A DNA stretch of 60,867 nucleotides from Arthrobacter sp. H-02-3 (lineage in GTDB: Bacteria; Actinomycetota; Actinomycetes; Actinomycetales; Micrococcaceae): positions 1-60,867 of the forward strand of contig NZ_PYUI01000027.1 of the NCBI RefSeq assembly GCF_003097355.1, in the 5' to 3' direction. Positions 1 to 7,500 of the stretch are shown here, one piece after another. The notes under the pieces were generated by a model. It did not search any database and was not told the origin of the DNA. It saw only the letters and a program-made list of their open reading frames with translations. A program made the position numbers and the translations under genes. Each line of letters starts with the position of its first letter. The stretch's first letter is position 1.

Positions 1-536
1 TCACGTCCGGCTTCGGCCCGTTCAAGAGCATGGACGTCGAGAAGATGAAGGAGATCACGCTCAAGGAACTCGCCGCGATGGGCATCGACCTGCGCGACGT
101 CGAGCAGCCCATCGGCCAGCTCTCCGGAGGTGAGCGCCAGTGTGTCGCGATCGCCCGGGCCGTGTACTTCGGCGCGAAGGTCCTGATCCTGGACGAGCCC
201 ACCGCCGCCCTGGGTGTGAAACAGTCCGGCGTCGTGCTCCGCTACATCCTGCAGGCCCGCGACCGCGGCCTCGGCGTCATCTTCATCACCCACAACCCGC
301 ACCACGCCTTCCCCGTCGGTGACCGCTTCCTGCTGCTCAAGCGCGGCAAATCGATCGGCTACTACGACAAAAAGGACATCACCCTCGACGAACTCACGGC
401 CCAGATGGCCGGCGGCGCCGAACTCGCCGAACTCGCCCACGAACTCGAACAACTCGGCGGCCACGGCGACGTCGTCAAAGAAGTCCAGGGCGAAGTCGCC
501 GAAGTGGCTCAGACGACCGGCAAGACCTACGGATAA
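1..536 (+). CDS. Sugar ABC transporter ATP-binding subunit (3' part)
   Basis: Only the C-terminal part is present; the frame is already open at base 3, so the gene starts upstream of the window. The ABC signature LSGGERQ is encoded at 120-140, followed by Walker B (VLILDEPT) and the switch histidine in FITHN. Walker A lies off the edge. The relaxed spacing and the lack of a second NBD fit a carbohydrate-importer ATPase (rbsA-like half or a single-domain form). It ends 78 bases before a Gfo/Idh/MocA dehydrogenase, as in inositol or sugar uptake operons, so it probably energises import of the substrate that enzyme oxidises. The substrate itself is inferred, not seen. Confidence 0.85.
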   Translation, partial: TSGFGPFKSMDVEKMKEITLKELAAMGIDLRDVEQPIGQLSGGERQCVAIARAVYFGAKVLILDEPTAALGVKQSGVVLRYILQARDRGLGVIFITHNPHHAFPVGDRFLLLKRGKSIGYYDKKDITLDELTAQMAGGAELAELAHELEQLGGHGDVVKEVQGEVAEVAQTTGKTYG

Positions 537-614
537 CGGCCATCCCCACGCTGGAAGGCCTGGGACGTTCCGGGCAGCATCCACCGTGCCCGCACTACAC
601 ACGAGAGTAGAAGT

Positions 615-1649
615 ATGAAAGACGTAATCCTGGGGCTCGTCGGAGTTGGGCGGATCGGCGTCATGCACGCCAACAACATCGCCGCCCTCAACGAGGTCCT
701 GAACCCGCAGGGGATCCGTGTCCTTCTCCGGCTCACAGACGTCGCAGAAGATCATGCCCGGACCGTGGCATCCGGTCTCGGCGCCGAATTCCTGCCGTCG
801 GTCGAGGCACTCCTTGCCTCCGGGGTGGACGGCCTCGTCATCGCCACCGGAACCGGAACCCACCCCGAGCTCATCAAAGCCGGTGTGGACGCCGGGATCC
901 CGGTGTTCTGCGAAAAGCCTGTGGCCCTGAACGTGGACGACGCCCTGCCGGTGCTCGATTACATCCGGGACCGCAACGGCGTGGTGCAGATCGGGCATCA
1001 GCGCCGGTTCGACGCCGGCTACCTTGAGGCCCGCCGCGCCTACCAGGCCGGCGAGCTGGGCTGGATCCATTCCCTGCGCGCCGTCACGTGCGACATGACG
1101 CCGCCCCCGGTCGAATTCCTGGCCAGCTCAGGCGGCCTGTTCCGGGACTGCTCGGTCCACGATTTCGACATCCTGCGCTGGCTCACCGGCCGCGAAATCG
1201 TCGAGGTCTACGCCAAGGGCTCCAACAACGGGGATCCGGCGATCGGCGAAGCCGGTGATGTGGACACCGCCCTCGCGCTGGTGACGTTCGACGACGGCAC
1301 CGTGGGCACGGTCTCCGCGACCCGCTACAACGGGGCAGGCCACGACGTCCGGCTCGAAATCCAAGGCTCCCGCAGTTCGCTGATGGTGGGCCTGGACGAC
1401 AAGACGGCGATGGCCTCCGCCGAAGCGGGGACTACCTTCCCCTCCGGGAAGCCTCACCAGACGTTTGCCGAACGGTTCGACCAGGCGTACCGCTCCGAGA
1501 TGGAGGCCTTCGTCGAACTGATCCTTGGCCGCCGGGACAACCCCTGCACGCCTGAGGACGCCGTGGCGGCATCCCGGGTGGCGGACGCGGCCCAGGAATC
1601 TCTGGCCACCGGCGTCCCGGTCAAGGTGGCAGTGAACGTCGCCAGCTGA
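615..1649 (+). CDS. Gfo/Idh/MocA family oxidoreductase, inositol 2-dehydrogenase-like
   Basis: A 344-residue NAD(P)-dependent dehydrogenase. The N-terminal Rossmann motif GLVGVGRIG is at about residues 7-15 and the family's EKP motif is at E100-K101-P102; the C-terminal half is the alpha/beta substrate domain. Length and motifs fit myo-inositol 2-dehydrogenase (IolG), which oxidises myo-inositol to scyllo-inosose in the cytoplasm. The preceding sugar ABC ATPase supports a polyol or inositol substrate. Other cyclitol or sugar dehydrogenases of the family cannot be excluded. Likely the last gene of its operon, since a hairpin follows at 1698-1728. Confidence 0.85.
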   Translation: MKDVILGLVGVGRIGVMHANNIAALNEVLNPQGIRVLLRLTDVAEDHARTVASGLGAEFLPSVEALLASGVDGLVIATGTGTHPELIKAGVDAGIPVFCEKPVALNVDDALPVLDYIRDRNGVVQIGHQRRFDAGYLEARRAYQAGELGWIHSLRAVTCDMTPPPVEFLASSGGLFRDCSVHDFDILRWLTGREIVEVYAKGSNNGDPAIGEAGDVDTALALVTFDDGTVGTVSATRYNGAGHDVRLEIQGSRSSLMVGLDDKTAMASAEAGTTFPSGKPHQTFAERFDQAYRSEMEAFVELILGRRDNPCTPEDAVAASRVADAAQESLATGVPVKVAVNVAS

Positions 1650-1697
1650 CCGGCGCCCCGTGCGGGACCCCTGGCCCGTATGGAATTGAACGAACCG

Positions 1698-1728
1698 GAA
1701 CCCCCGTGGCCCAGAGCCCCGGGGGTTC
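1698..1728. terminator. Hairpin between convergent genes
   Basis: GAACCCCC (1698-1705) pairs perfectly with GGGGGTTC (1721-1728) across a 15-base loop, followed on the + strand by a T-rich TGTTGT stretch. It lies between the ends of the dehydrogenase and the oppositely oriented amidohydrolase and probably serves both. Confidence 0.6.
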
Positions 1729-1791
1729 TGTTGTCTGGCGTGATACGACGACCGGGTTTCGGGCTCTGCAATCAGGTTCTCTGCGTCCGGC

Positions 1792-2565
1792 TCAGCGTCG
1801 GGTCCGGCACACCTCGACGAAGGCCCGGAACGGTGCCAGCCGCTCCGCCGCGGGGAGTTCCAAAGCTTCGGGGTGCCACTGGACCGACGCCACCCAGCGG
1901 TCCGGATGCTCCAGCGCTTCAACGGTCCCGTCCTCGGCGACGGCCGTCACCCGCAGTGATCCGGCCACTCGGGCCACGGCCTGATGGTGGCCCGAGGCGA
2001 TCTTCACCGTCACGGCACCGGATCCGCCGCCGTAGAGGGCTGCCACCTTGGAGCCGGCCTGGACCGCTACCTCGTGCCAGGCCCACGGACCGGCCCCGTG
2101 TGCCGGCGCGGGCTCGCGGTGCGCCACCGTCCCCGGAGCCATGTCCTGGATGAGGGTTCCGCCATGGATGACATTGAGCAGCTGATGCCCCCTGCAGATG
2201 CCCAATAGCGGCAGACCGGCGTCGATCGCCTGCCGCGCCACCTCCGCGTCCAGCTCGTCCTGGGCATGATTGACGTCGTAACAGACTCCGCTTCGTTCCT
2301 CGCCGTACAGGCCGGGGTCGAGGTCGCCGCCGCCGGGAAGCACGACGCCGTCGAGAGACTCCAGCGCAGCCCCGAGGCCGCCGTCGTCGGTCACCGCAGC
2401 GGTGAGCAGCACCGGTTCGCCGCCGCCCTCACGCAACAGCTCCACAATGTATTCGAACAATGCGTTGGCTTCCGCCACCCGCGGGTCGGGATCGGATGAG
2501 CTGGTGAGGCGGACAGGAACGCCGATGCGCGGCCGGTTGCCCGGGCTGCTGCGGAAAATCTGCAT
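1792..2565 (-). CDS. Gamma-glutamyl-gamma-aminobutyrate hydrolase family protein (PuuD-like)
   Basis: A 257-residue class I glutamine-amidotransferase-fold hydrolase of the peptidase C26 family. The nucleophile elbow GICRGH gives Cys124, and the rest of the triad is His231 and Glu233 in WHPE; SGHHQAV is the other conserved block. The family hydrolyses gamma-glutamyl-GABA to glutamate and GABA in putrescine degradation. It stands alone here, divergent from a small SRPBCC gene with only 40 bases between starts. With the agmatinase-family gene about 13 kb away it may belong to a wider arginine/polyamine set, which is inference. Confidence 0.85.
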   Translation of the reverse strand: MQIFRSSPGNRPRIGVPVRLTSSSDPDPRVAEANALFEYIVELLREGGGEPVLLTAAVTDDGGLGAALESLDGVVLPGGGDLDPGLYGEERSGVCYDVNHAQDELDAEVARQAIDAGLPLLGICRGHQLLNVIHGGTLIQDMAPGTVAHREPAPAHGAGPWAWHEVAVQAGSKVAALYGGGSGAVTVKIASGHHQAVARVAGSLRVTAVAEDGTVEALEHPDRWVASVQWHPEALELPAAERLAPFRAFVEVCRTRR

Positions 2566-2593
2566 GCCTCATTCTGCAACACCATCCCCGGAC

Positions 2594-2599
2594 TAGGAT
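2594..2599 (+). promoter_or_regulatory. Putative leaderless -10 box (TAGGAT)
   Basis: TAGGAT ends 6 bases before the ATG at 2606, so the A of ATG is at the expected +1. There is no purine-rich ribosome binding site between them. No convincing -35 is visible. Confidence 0.5.
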
Positions 2600-2605
2600 T
2601 GCCAG

Positions 2606-3061
2606 ATGAAAGCCCGTTATCTCGTGTCCCGCAGCCGGTTCATCGCGGCCGCCCCGGATGCCATCTTCGACGTGCTCGCCACGCCCGCCCTGCACAGCGC
2701 GATCGACGGCTCGGACACCGTTAAGGGAGCCCAGCCGCGCGGGCCCGAACGGCTCTACCTCGGCGCCAAGTTCGGCATGCAAATGAGGATGCGGGTGAAC
2801 TACAAAATCCTCAACAGGGTCTGCGAGTTCGAGGAAGGCCACCGGATCGCCTGGCGGCACTTCTACGGCCACGTGTGGCGTTACCTGCTCGAACCGTCCA
2901 CGGGTCCGGACGGCACCGCCGGCACCCTCGTCACGGAACAGTGGGACGCGCGGCGGGTCCGCGGCAAGAGCCTGCTCCGGCTGGCCGGCTACCTGCGCCG
3001 CCATCCGGTCAACCTGGAACAGACGCTGGCCAAGCTCGACGCCTACATGGCTGCGCGGTGA
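2606..3061 (+). CDS. SRPBCC-fold (polyketide cyclase-like) protein
   Basis: A 151-residue single-domain protein with the SRPBCC pattern: a first beta strand (SRSRFIAAAPDAIFDVLATP), helical segment, then a curved sheet with the RIAWRHFYGHVWRYLLEP segment and a long C-terminal helix. Such proteins bind hydrophobic ligands in a helix-grip cavity; no catalytic residue can be assigned. The ATG has no Shine-Dalgarno sequence and a TAGGAT box sits exactly at -12 to -7, so a leaderless mRNA is likely. The ligand is unknown and the gene is unlinked in function to its neighbours. Confidence 0.75.
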   Translation: MKARYLVSRSRFIAAAPDAIFDVLATPALHSAIDGSDTVKGAQPRGPERLYLGAKFGMQMRMRVNYKILNRVCEFEEGHRIAWRHFYGHVWRYLLEPSTGPDGTAGTLVTEQWDARRVRGKSLLRLAGYLRRHPVNLEQTLAKLDAYMAAR

Positions 3062-3129
3062 CTTGGGGGACGCAGGGACTTGGGTAATGTGGATGGAAGC
3101 ACGAGCCGCGACTGAAGGTGGGAACTGGG

Positions 3130-3837
3130 ATGGGCCGCAGGACACTGGTCGACGATCTCGTCGACGGCCTGCTGACCGAGATCCTCGACGGAAAGCTCCC
3201 GCCCCACACTGCGATTCCGCCGGAAGCCGACATCGCCAAGGCCTACGGTGTCAGCAGGCTGACCGTGCGTGAAGCCCTCAAGGCGCTCCGCGCGCAAAAC
3301 ATCCTCTACGTGAAGGCCGGCCGGGGAACCTTCGTCAATCCCACGGACAACTGGACCGGCCTGGACGCGATCTTCAGGGCGGCCTCGCACGGCAATGCGG
3401 CCGAGCAGGTCTCCGTGGGGCTGATCGAGATGCGCCGCATGGTGGAAACCGGGGCGGCCGCACTCGCCGCCACGCGCTATACCCCGGAGCACGTCGAGCG
3501 GATGCGCGAGTGCATCGAGGACATGAAGCGCTCCCACGAGTCCGGCGACCTGGACCGCTTCGTGGAAGCGGATATCGGATTCCACGACGCCGTCCTGAGG
3601 GCCTCCGGCAACCCCTTTGTCCGTGCCCTCTTCGCCCAGCTGGGCCAGCTGCTGTACATGACCCGACGCGAAACATCCGCCGTCGACGTGATCCAGCAGC
3701 ACGCCATCGATTACCACCAGAGAGTCCTGGATGGCATCCTCAGCGGCGACGCCGAGCGCTCGCGGCAGGCGATGGATGCGCACATGGACCAGACCAACGC
3801 GGACTACGAACGCTACGTCCGGGGCGCCAAGTCCTGA
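3130..3837 (+). CDS. GntR-family (FadR/FCD) transcriptional regulator
   Basis: N-terminal winged helix (residues about 4-70, with SRLTVREALKAL as recognition helix and AGRGTFV as wing) followed by an all-helical FCD ligand domain with the usual Asp/His metal-site pattern (DIGFHDAVLRASGN, AMDAHM). ATG at 3130 is chosen because GGTGGGA lies 6 bases upstream; an in-frame GTG at 3118 would sit on the ribosome site. It precedes an MFS transporter and an SDR, and probably controls them through the 29-bp palindrome at 3917-3945. The ligand is probably the transported sugar acid or polyol, or a derivative of it. Confidence 0.88.
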   Translation: MGRRTLVDDLVDGLLTEILDGKLPPHTAIPPEADIAKAYGVSRLTVREALKALRAQNILYVKAGRGTFVNPTDNWTGLDAIFRAASHGNAAEQVSVGLIEMRRMVETGAAALAATRYTPEHVERMRECIEDMKRSHESGDLDRFVEADIGFHDAVLRASGNPFVRALFAQLGQLLYMTRRETSAVDVIQQHAIDYHQRVLDGILSGDAERSRQAMDAHMDQTNADYERYVRGAKS

Positions 3838-3875
3838 CGCCCGCCTGCGGACTCTTCGCCTGATCCAACAGACTC

Positions 3876-3904
3876 TTGACGTAATCCGGATCACATTCTA
3901 AGCT
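3876..3904 (+). promoter_or_regulatory. Promoter of the MFS-SDR cassette
   Basis: TTGACG at 3876-3881 and TAAGCT (TAnnnT class) at 3899-3904, separated by 17 bases. The predicted start near 3911 falls just before the palindromic operator. Confidence 0.6.
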
Positions 3905-3916
3905 CGTGCCTAGTTC

Positions 3917-3945
3917 TTGAGTCAGATGTCTGACATCTGACTCAA
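3917..3945. promoter_or_regulatory. 29-bp perfect palindrome, putative GntR operator
   Basis: The arms TTGAGTCAGATGTC and GACATCTGACTCAA are perfect reverse complements around a single central T. The inner TGT-N3-ACA core fits the GT-N-AC dyads bound by FadR-type regulators. It covers the predicted transcription start of the downstream MFS gene, so bound regulator would block initiation. Confidence 0.7.
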
Positions 3946-4055
3946 AGGTTGATCCTGATTCCGCAGTCGCAGCTGCGGACAGGACCTCTCCCACATACCC
4001 ATGAATCCCTGCGCGGCAAAGCTGCCGGAGGGAACTGTACGTAAGAAGGTCGATG

Positions 4056-5426
4056 ATGACTCTATTAGCCCCCAAGTCCTCCGGACTCGGCGAACTGGGT
4101 GACCGCACGCTCCGCAAGGTCCGCCGTCGCGTCATGCCCCTGATTGTCCTGCTCTACTTCGTTGCCTATCTGGACCGCAACAACGTCGGATTTGCCAAAC
4201 TCACCATGAGCGAGGACATCGGCCTGAACTCCGCTGCCTACGGCCTTGGCGCCGGCATCTTCTTCCTCGGTTACGCACTCCTCGAGGTTCCCAGCAACGC
4301 GGGCATGTACCGGTTCGGGGCCCGGAAGTGGTTGGCCCGCATCCTGATCACGTGGGGGATCTTCGCCACCGCCATGTGCCTGGTCAACGGCGAAAGCACC
4401 TACTACATCGTCCGGTTCCTGCTGGGCGCAGCCGAGGCCGGATTCTTCCCGGCGATCCTGTTCTACCTGACGCTGTGGTTCCCCGCGGCGCAGCGCGTGA
4501 CCGTGCTGGGCATCTTCATCCTCGCCCAGCCCGTCTCCAACGCGCTCGGCGCCCCGGTATCCGGGCTCCTCCTGCAGCTGGACGGCGTCATGGGCCTCCA
4601 AGGCTGGCAGTGGCTCTACATCATCGAAGGCATCCCGGCGATCCTCCTCGGCGTCCTGACGCCCCTCCTCATGACGGACCGCCCGCGGGACGCCAAATGG
4701 CTTGAGACTGACGAGCGCAACTGGCTGTCCGCCACCATGGACGCCGAACTGGCGGCCAAATCCCAGTCCGGAAAGCACAACTTCCTGGCCGGGCTCAAGG
4801 ACAAGCGCACCCTGGTCTACTCCGCCCTGTACTTCGGCCTGGTGTGCGGAATCTACGGACTGGGCCTGTGGATGCCCACCATCGTTGCGGCCCTCGGCAA
4901 GTTCTCCACGGCCGAGGTCGGATTCATCGTCTTTATCCCCTATGCCGTGGCCGCAGTTTTCGTCTACTTCTGGAGCAAGCGGGCGGACCGGACCGGCAAG
5001 CGCGCCTGGCACTCCGCCGTCAGCATGGTGCTCGCGGGCGTGGGACTTCTGGCCGCCGGCTACCTGCTGCCAGTCAACCCTGTCCTGGCAATGATCGGCC
5101 TGACGGTCTCGGCCATGGGGATCTACGGGGCCATCGCCCCGTTCCTCTCGATGCCCTCCGCGGCCCTGACCGGCGCGGCTGCCGCTTCCGGCCTCGCCCT
5201 GGTGAACTCCCTCGGAAACCTCGGCGGCTTCATCTCCCCGTACGCCGTCGGCCTCCTCAAGGACGCCACCGGCAGCAACCAGAGCGGACTGCTGTTCCTC
5301 TCCCTCTGCCTGTGCCTCACCGCGGCGGCCACGTACCTCTACGCCCGCAAGCGCCCCGAAGGTGACGCCGCCCTTGACCCCGCCGTCGCAGCGGCGGCCG
5401 CCGTCGACCCCGCCAAAGTCTCCTAA
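4056..5426 (+). CDS. MFS transporter, anion:cation symporter (ACS)-like
   Basis: About 456 residues with 12 predicted membrane helices. The first-helix signature YLDRNNVGFAKL is typical of the ACS family, which takes up organic acids such as glucarate, tartrate or hexuronates by proton symport. ATG at 4056 is preferred over ATG at 4053 because AAGAAGG at 4043-4049 is 6 bases upstream. It is followed 27 bases later by an SDR gene. It is clearly paralogous to the transporter at 46223, with the same loop motifs (GAGIFF-GYAL-E-PSN and NSLGNLGGF). A carboxylated sugar or polyol substrate is inferred. Confidence 0.88.
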   Translation: MTLLAPKSSGLGELGDRTLRKVRRRVMPLIVLLYFVAYLDRNNVGFAKLTMSEDIGLNSAAYGLGAGIFFLGYALLEVPSNAGMYRFGARKWLARILITWGIFATAMCLVNGESTYYIVRFLLGAAEAGFFPAILFYLTLWFPAAQRVTVLGIFILAQPVSNALGAPVSGLLLQLDGVMGLQGWQWLYIIEGIPAILLGVLTPLLMTDRPRDAKWLETDERNWLSATMDAELAAKSQSGKHNFLAGLKDKRTLVYSALYFGLVCGIYGLGLWMPTIVAALGKFSTAEVGFIVFIPYAVAAVFVYFWSKRADRTGKRAWHSAVSMVLAGVGLLAAGYLLPVNPVLAMIGLTVSAMGIYGAIAPFLSMPSAALTGAAAASGLALVNSLGNLGGFISPYAVGLLKDATGSNQSGLLFLSLCLCLTAAATYLYARKRPEGDAALDPAVAAAAAVDPAKVS

Positions 5427-5453
5427 CCCGAACTCCCAGAAGGAACCGTCGTC

Positions 5454-6230
5454 ATGACATCAATTACCCCTTTCCCGACTGAACGCACCGTGGTCCTGAC
5501 CGGCGCCGCCTCGGCCCGCGGCATCGGCCGCGCCGCCGCCGACCGCCTGGCCAGCGAGGGCTGGTCCATTGCGATCCTGGACATCAATGCCGAGGACGCT
5601 GCCGCAGCTGCCGCCGAAATCGGCTCCAACCGCGCGGTCAAGGCCATCGGCGTCGGCGCGGACGTTTCCGACGCCGCATCGGTAGACCGCGCCATCACGC
5701 AGATCGAGGGCTCGCTGCCTCCGATCGTTGCCCTGGCCAACCTGGCCGGCATCAGTTCCCCGACGCCGTTCATGGAGACCACGGTCGAAGAATGGGACAA
5801 GGTCTTCGCCATCAACATGCGTGGATCCTTCATCGTCTCCCAGCGGGTGCTCAAGGGCATGATCGAGCGCAGGCTCGGCAGGATTGTGAGCATCTCGTCG
5901 ATTTCGGCACAGCGGGGCGGCGGCACTTACTCCAAGGTCGCCTACAGCGCATCGAAGGCCGGCATCATTGGATTCACCCGCGCCCTGGCCCGCGAGGTGG
6001 GCGAATTCGGGGTCACCGTCAACGCCATCGCCCCCGGCCCCATCGACACCGACATCATGGGCGGCACGCTGAGCGAGGAACGCAAGGCGCAGATGTCCGA
6101 GGGCATCATGATGGGACGGGTCGGCAGCCGCGAGGAAGTGGCGGCCCTCATCGCCTTCCTGCTCGGCCCGGACGCCGGCTACATCACCGCGGCCACCTAC
6201 GACATCAACGGCGGCCTCCAGGTCTCCTGA
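5454..6230 (+). CDS. Short-chain dehydrogenase/reductase
   Basis: A 258-residue classical SDR: cofactor loop TGAASARGIG (16-25), Asp after the second strand (LDIN) suggesting NAD(H) preference, and catalytic Tyr164-Lys168 in YSASK with the serine in SISSISAQRGG. An AGAAGGA site precedes the ATG. It shares unusually long identical blocks with the SDR at 45187 (SAQRGGGTYSK, PGPIDTDIMGGTLSEERK), so the two probably act on related polyols or hydroxy acids. It forms an operon with the upstream MFS gene. Confidence 0.88.
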   Translation: MTSITPFPTERTVVLTGAASARGIGRAAADRLASEGWSIAILDINAEDAAAAAAEIGSNRAVKAIGVGADVSDAASVDRAITQIEGSLPPIVALANLAGISSPTPFMETTVEEWDKVFAINMRGSFIVSQRVLKGMIERRLGRIVSISSISAQRGGGTYSKVAYSASKAGIIGFTRALAREVGEFGVTVNAIAPGPIDTDIMGGTLSEERKAQMSEGIMMGRVGSREEVAALIAFLLGPDAGYITAATYDINGGLQVS

Positions 6231-6244
6231 CCGTCCCCCACCCT

Positions 6245-6313
6245 CCCCGTTGCGCTATCACTTGTGGCCCTTAAAACCCCGGAATGCCCGCCACAAGTGA
6301 TAGAGCAACGGGG
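6245..6313. repeat. Long imperfect inverted repeat
   Basis: The left arm 6245-6268 (CCCCGTTGC, then G, then CTATCACTTGTGGC) pairs with 6290-6313 (GCCACAAGTGATAG, then A, then GCAACGGGG), with one mismatch in 24 pairs and a 21-base loop. There is no U tract. It follows the SDR stop and could terminate that operon, or be a REP-like palindromic element. Confidence 0.65.
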
Positions 6314-6336
6314 GTAGGGAGGGGCCGGCCACGGTC

Positions 6337-6342
6337 TAGGCT
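6337..6342 (+). promoter_or_regulatory. Putative leaderless -10 box (TAGGCT)
   Basis: TAGGCT ends 6 bases before the ATG at 6349; no ribosome binding site lies between. Same geometry as at 2594, 26533 and 39907. Confidence 0.45.
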
Positions 6343-6348
6343 GGCTCC

Positions 6349-7482
6349 ATGAGCGCCGCCCGCAGCCTGCACCCCAGCCCCCGCACCCTGGAGGTCGAAA
6401 GCCTGGCCGGCTTCGACCGGCTTGTCGCCGCCGGGGCGCGCAGCATGCACGGCTGGCATGTCCAGTCGCTGGACCTGCGGGGCCGCCGGCACCAGCTCGA
6501 GGCGCTGGACGTGCAGGGCGCGATCTTCCTTGGCTGCACGTTCGACGGCGGTGTGGAGGATTCGCTGCGCAACCGGGGGGCCCTGCTCTTTCCGCGGCTT
6601 GAGGCCGTGCCGTTCAACCCCTACCGCGGCAAGCTATATACGCCGCAGGAACTGTATGCCGGGATCAACACGTCACGCTATGAGGACACTCTCGACGCGC
6701 GGATCTACCAGTGGAGCATCCGGCCCGGCCAGCGCCACCGCCTCGGTGCCACCCTGGCCGCGGCCCTGCATGACCACTCGATCGGCGATGCCCTCGACGA
6801 GCTGACCCGCTCGGACTTCTGTGCGGGCCGCACGATGGTGGGGGTCATGGGCGGGCACGCTGCCCGCCGCGGCACGGCCCTCTTCGAAGAAGCTGCCCTG
6901 CTCGGCCGGCTGCTGGCCCGGAACAACAGGGTGGTTGCCACCGGCGGCGGCCCCGGGACCATGGAGGCCGCCAACTTGGGCGCCTTCCTCAGTGAAGCCC
7001 CGGAGCAGGAATTCCGGCAGGCCCTGGCCGACCTCGCGGCGGTGCCGGCCTTCCGCCCCTCGGTGTCCGCCTGGGCACGGGCAGCCGCCGCCGTCGTCGA
7101 ACGCTATCCGGAGGGAACGCCGTCGCTGGGGATTCCCACGTGGTACTACGGTCATGAGCCGCCCAACTTCTTCGCCACGCACGTGGCCAAATACTTCGCG
7201 AATGCCATCCGGGAAGCGATCCTGCTCGAACTCTGCAACGGCGGCATCGTGTTCCTGCCGGGCTCCGGCGGCACGGTGCAGGAGATCTTCCAGGACGCCT
7301 GCGAGAACTACTACGGCGCCCCCGAAACCATCACCCCCATGGTCCTCGTCGGGGAGGAACACTGGCTGCGGCGGTTCCCGGCATGGCCGCTCCTGCAGAG
7401 CCTGGCCTCCGGCCGCCGCATGGAAGGGCGGATCTTCCTGGTCGACACCGTGGAGGAAGCGCTCGACGCGCTGGCGCGCTAG
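6349..7482 (+). CDS. LOG-family (lysine decarboxylase-like) Rossmann protein
   Basis: 377 residues. The C-terminal two thirds carry a LOG fold: GVMGGHAARRG, GGGPGTMEAAN (the GGGxGTME block) and FLPGSGGTVQEIFQ, a variant of the PGGxGTxxE phosphoribohydrolase motif in which the second Gly is Ser. The N-terminal part (about 150 residues) is an extra region found in longer LOG-like proteins. Standard LOG enzymes release free cytokinin bases from nucleotides or act as nucleotide 5'-monophosphate nucleosidases; whether this long form does is not known. It is convergent with the protease gene, 18 bases apart. Confidence 0.75.
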   Translation: MSAARSLHPSPRTLEVESLAGFDRLVAAGARSMHGWHVQSLDLRGRRHQLEALDVQGAIFLGCTFDGGVEDSLRNRGALLFPRLEAVPFNPYRGKLYTPQELYAGINTSRYEDTLDARIYQWSIRPGQRHRLGATLAAALHDHSIGDALDELTRSDFCAGRTMVGVMGGHAARRGTALFEEAALLGRLLARNNRVVATGGGPGTMEAANLGAFLSEAPEQEFRQALADLAAVPAFRPSVSAWARAAAAVVERYPEGTPSLGIPTWYYGHEPPNFFATHVAKYFANAIREAILLELCNGGIVFLPGSGGTVQEIFQDACENYYGAPETITPMVLVGEEHWLRRFPAWPLLQSLASGRRMEGRIFLVDTVEEALDALAR

Positions 7483-7500
7483 CTGTCCTGTGCCATCCGG

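Noticed and set aside
3740..4135. Minus-strand frame over the MFS promoter
   Set aside because: It runs through the promoter, operator and two gene ends and has no recognisable protein features.
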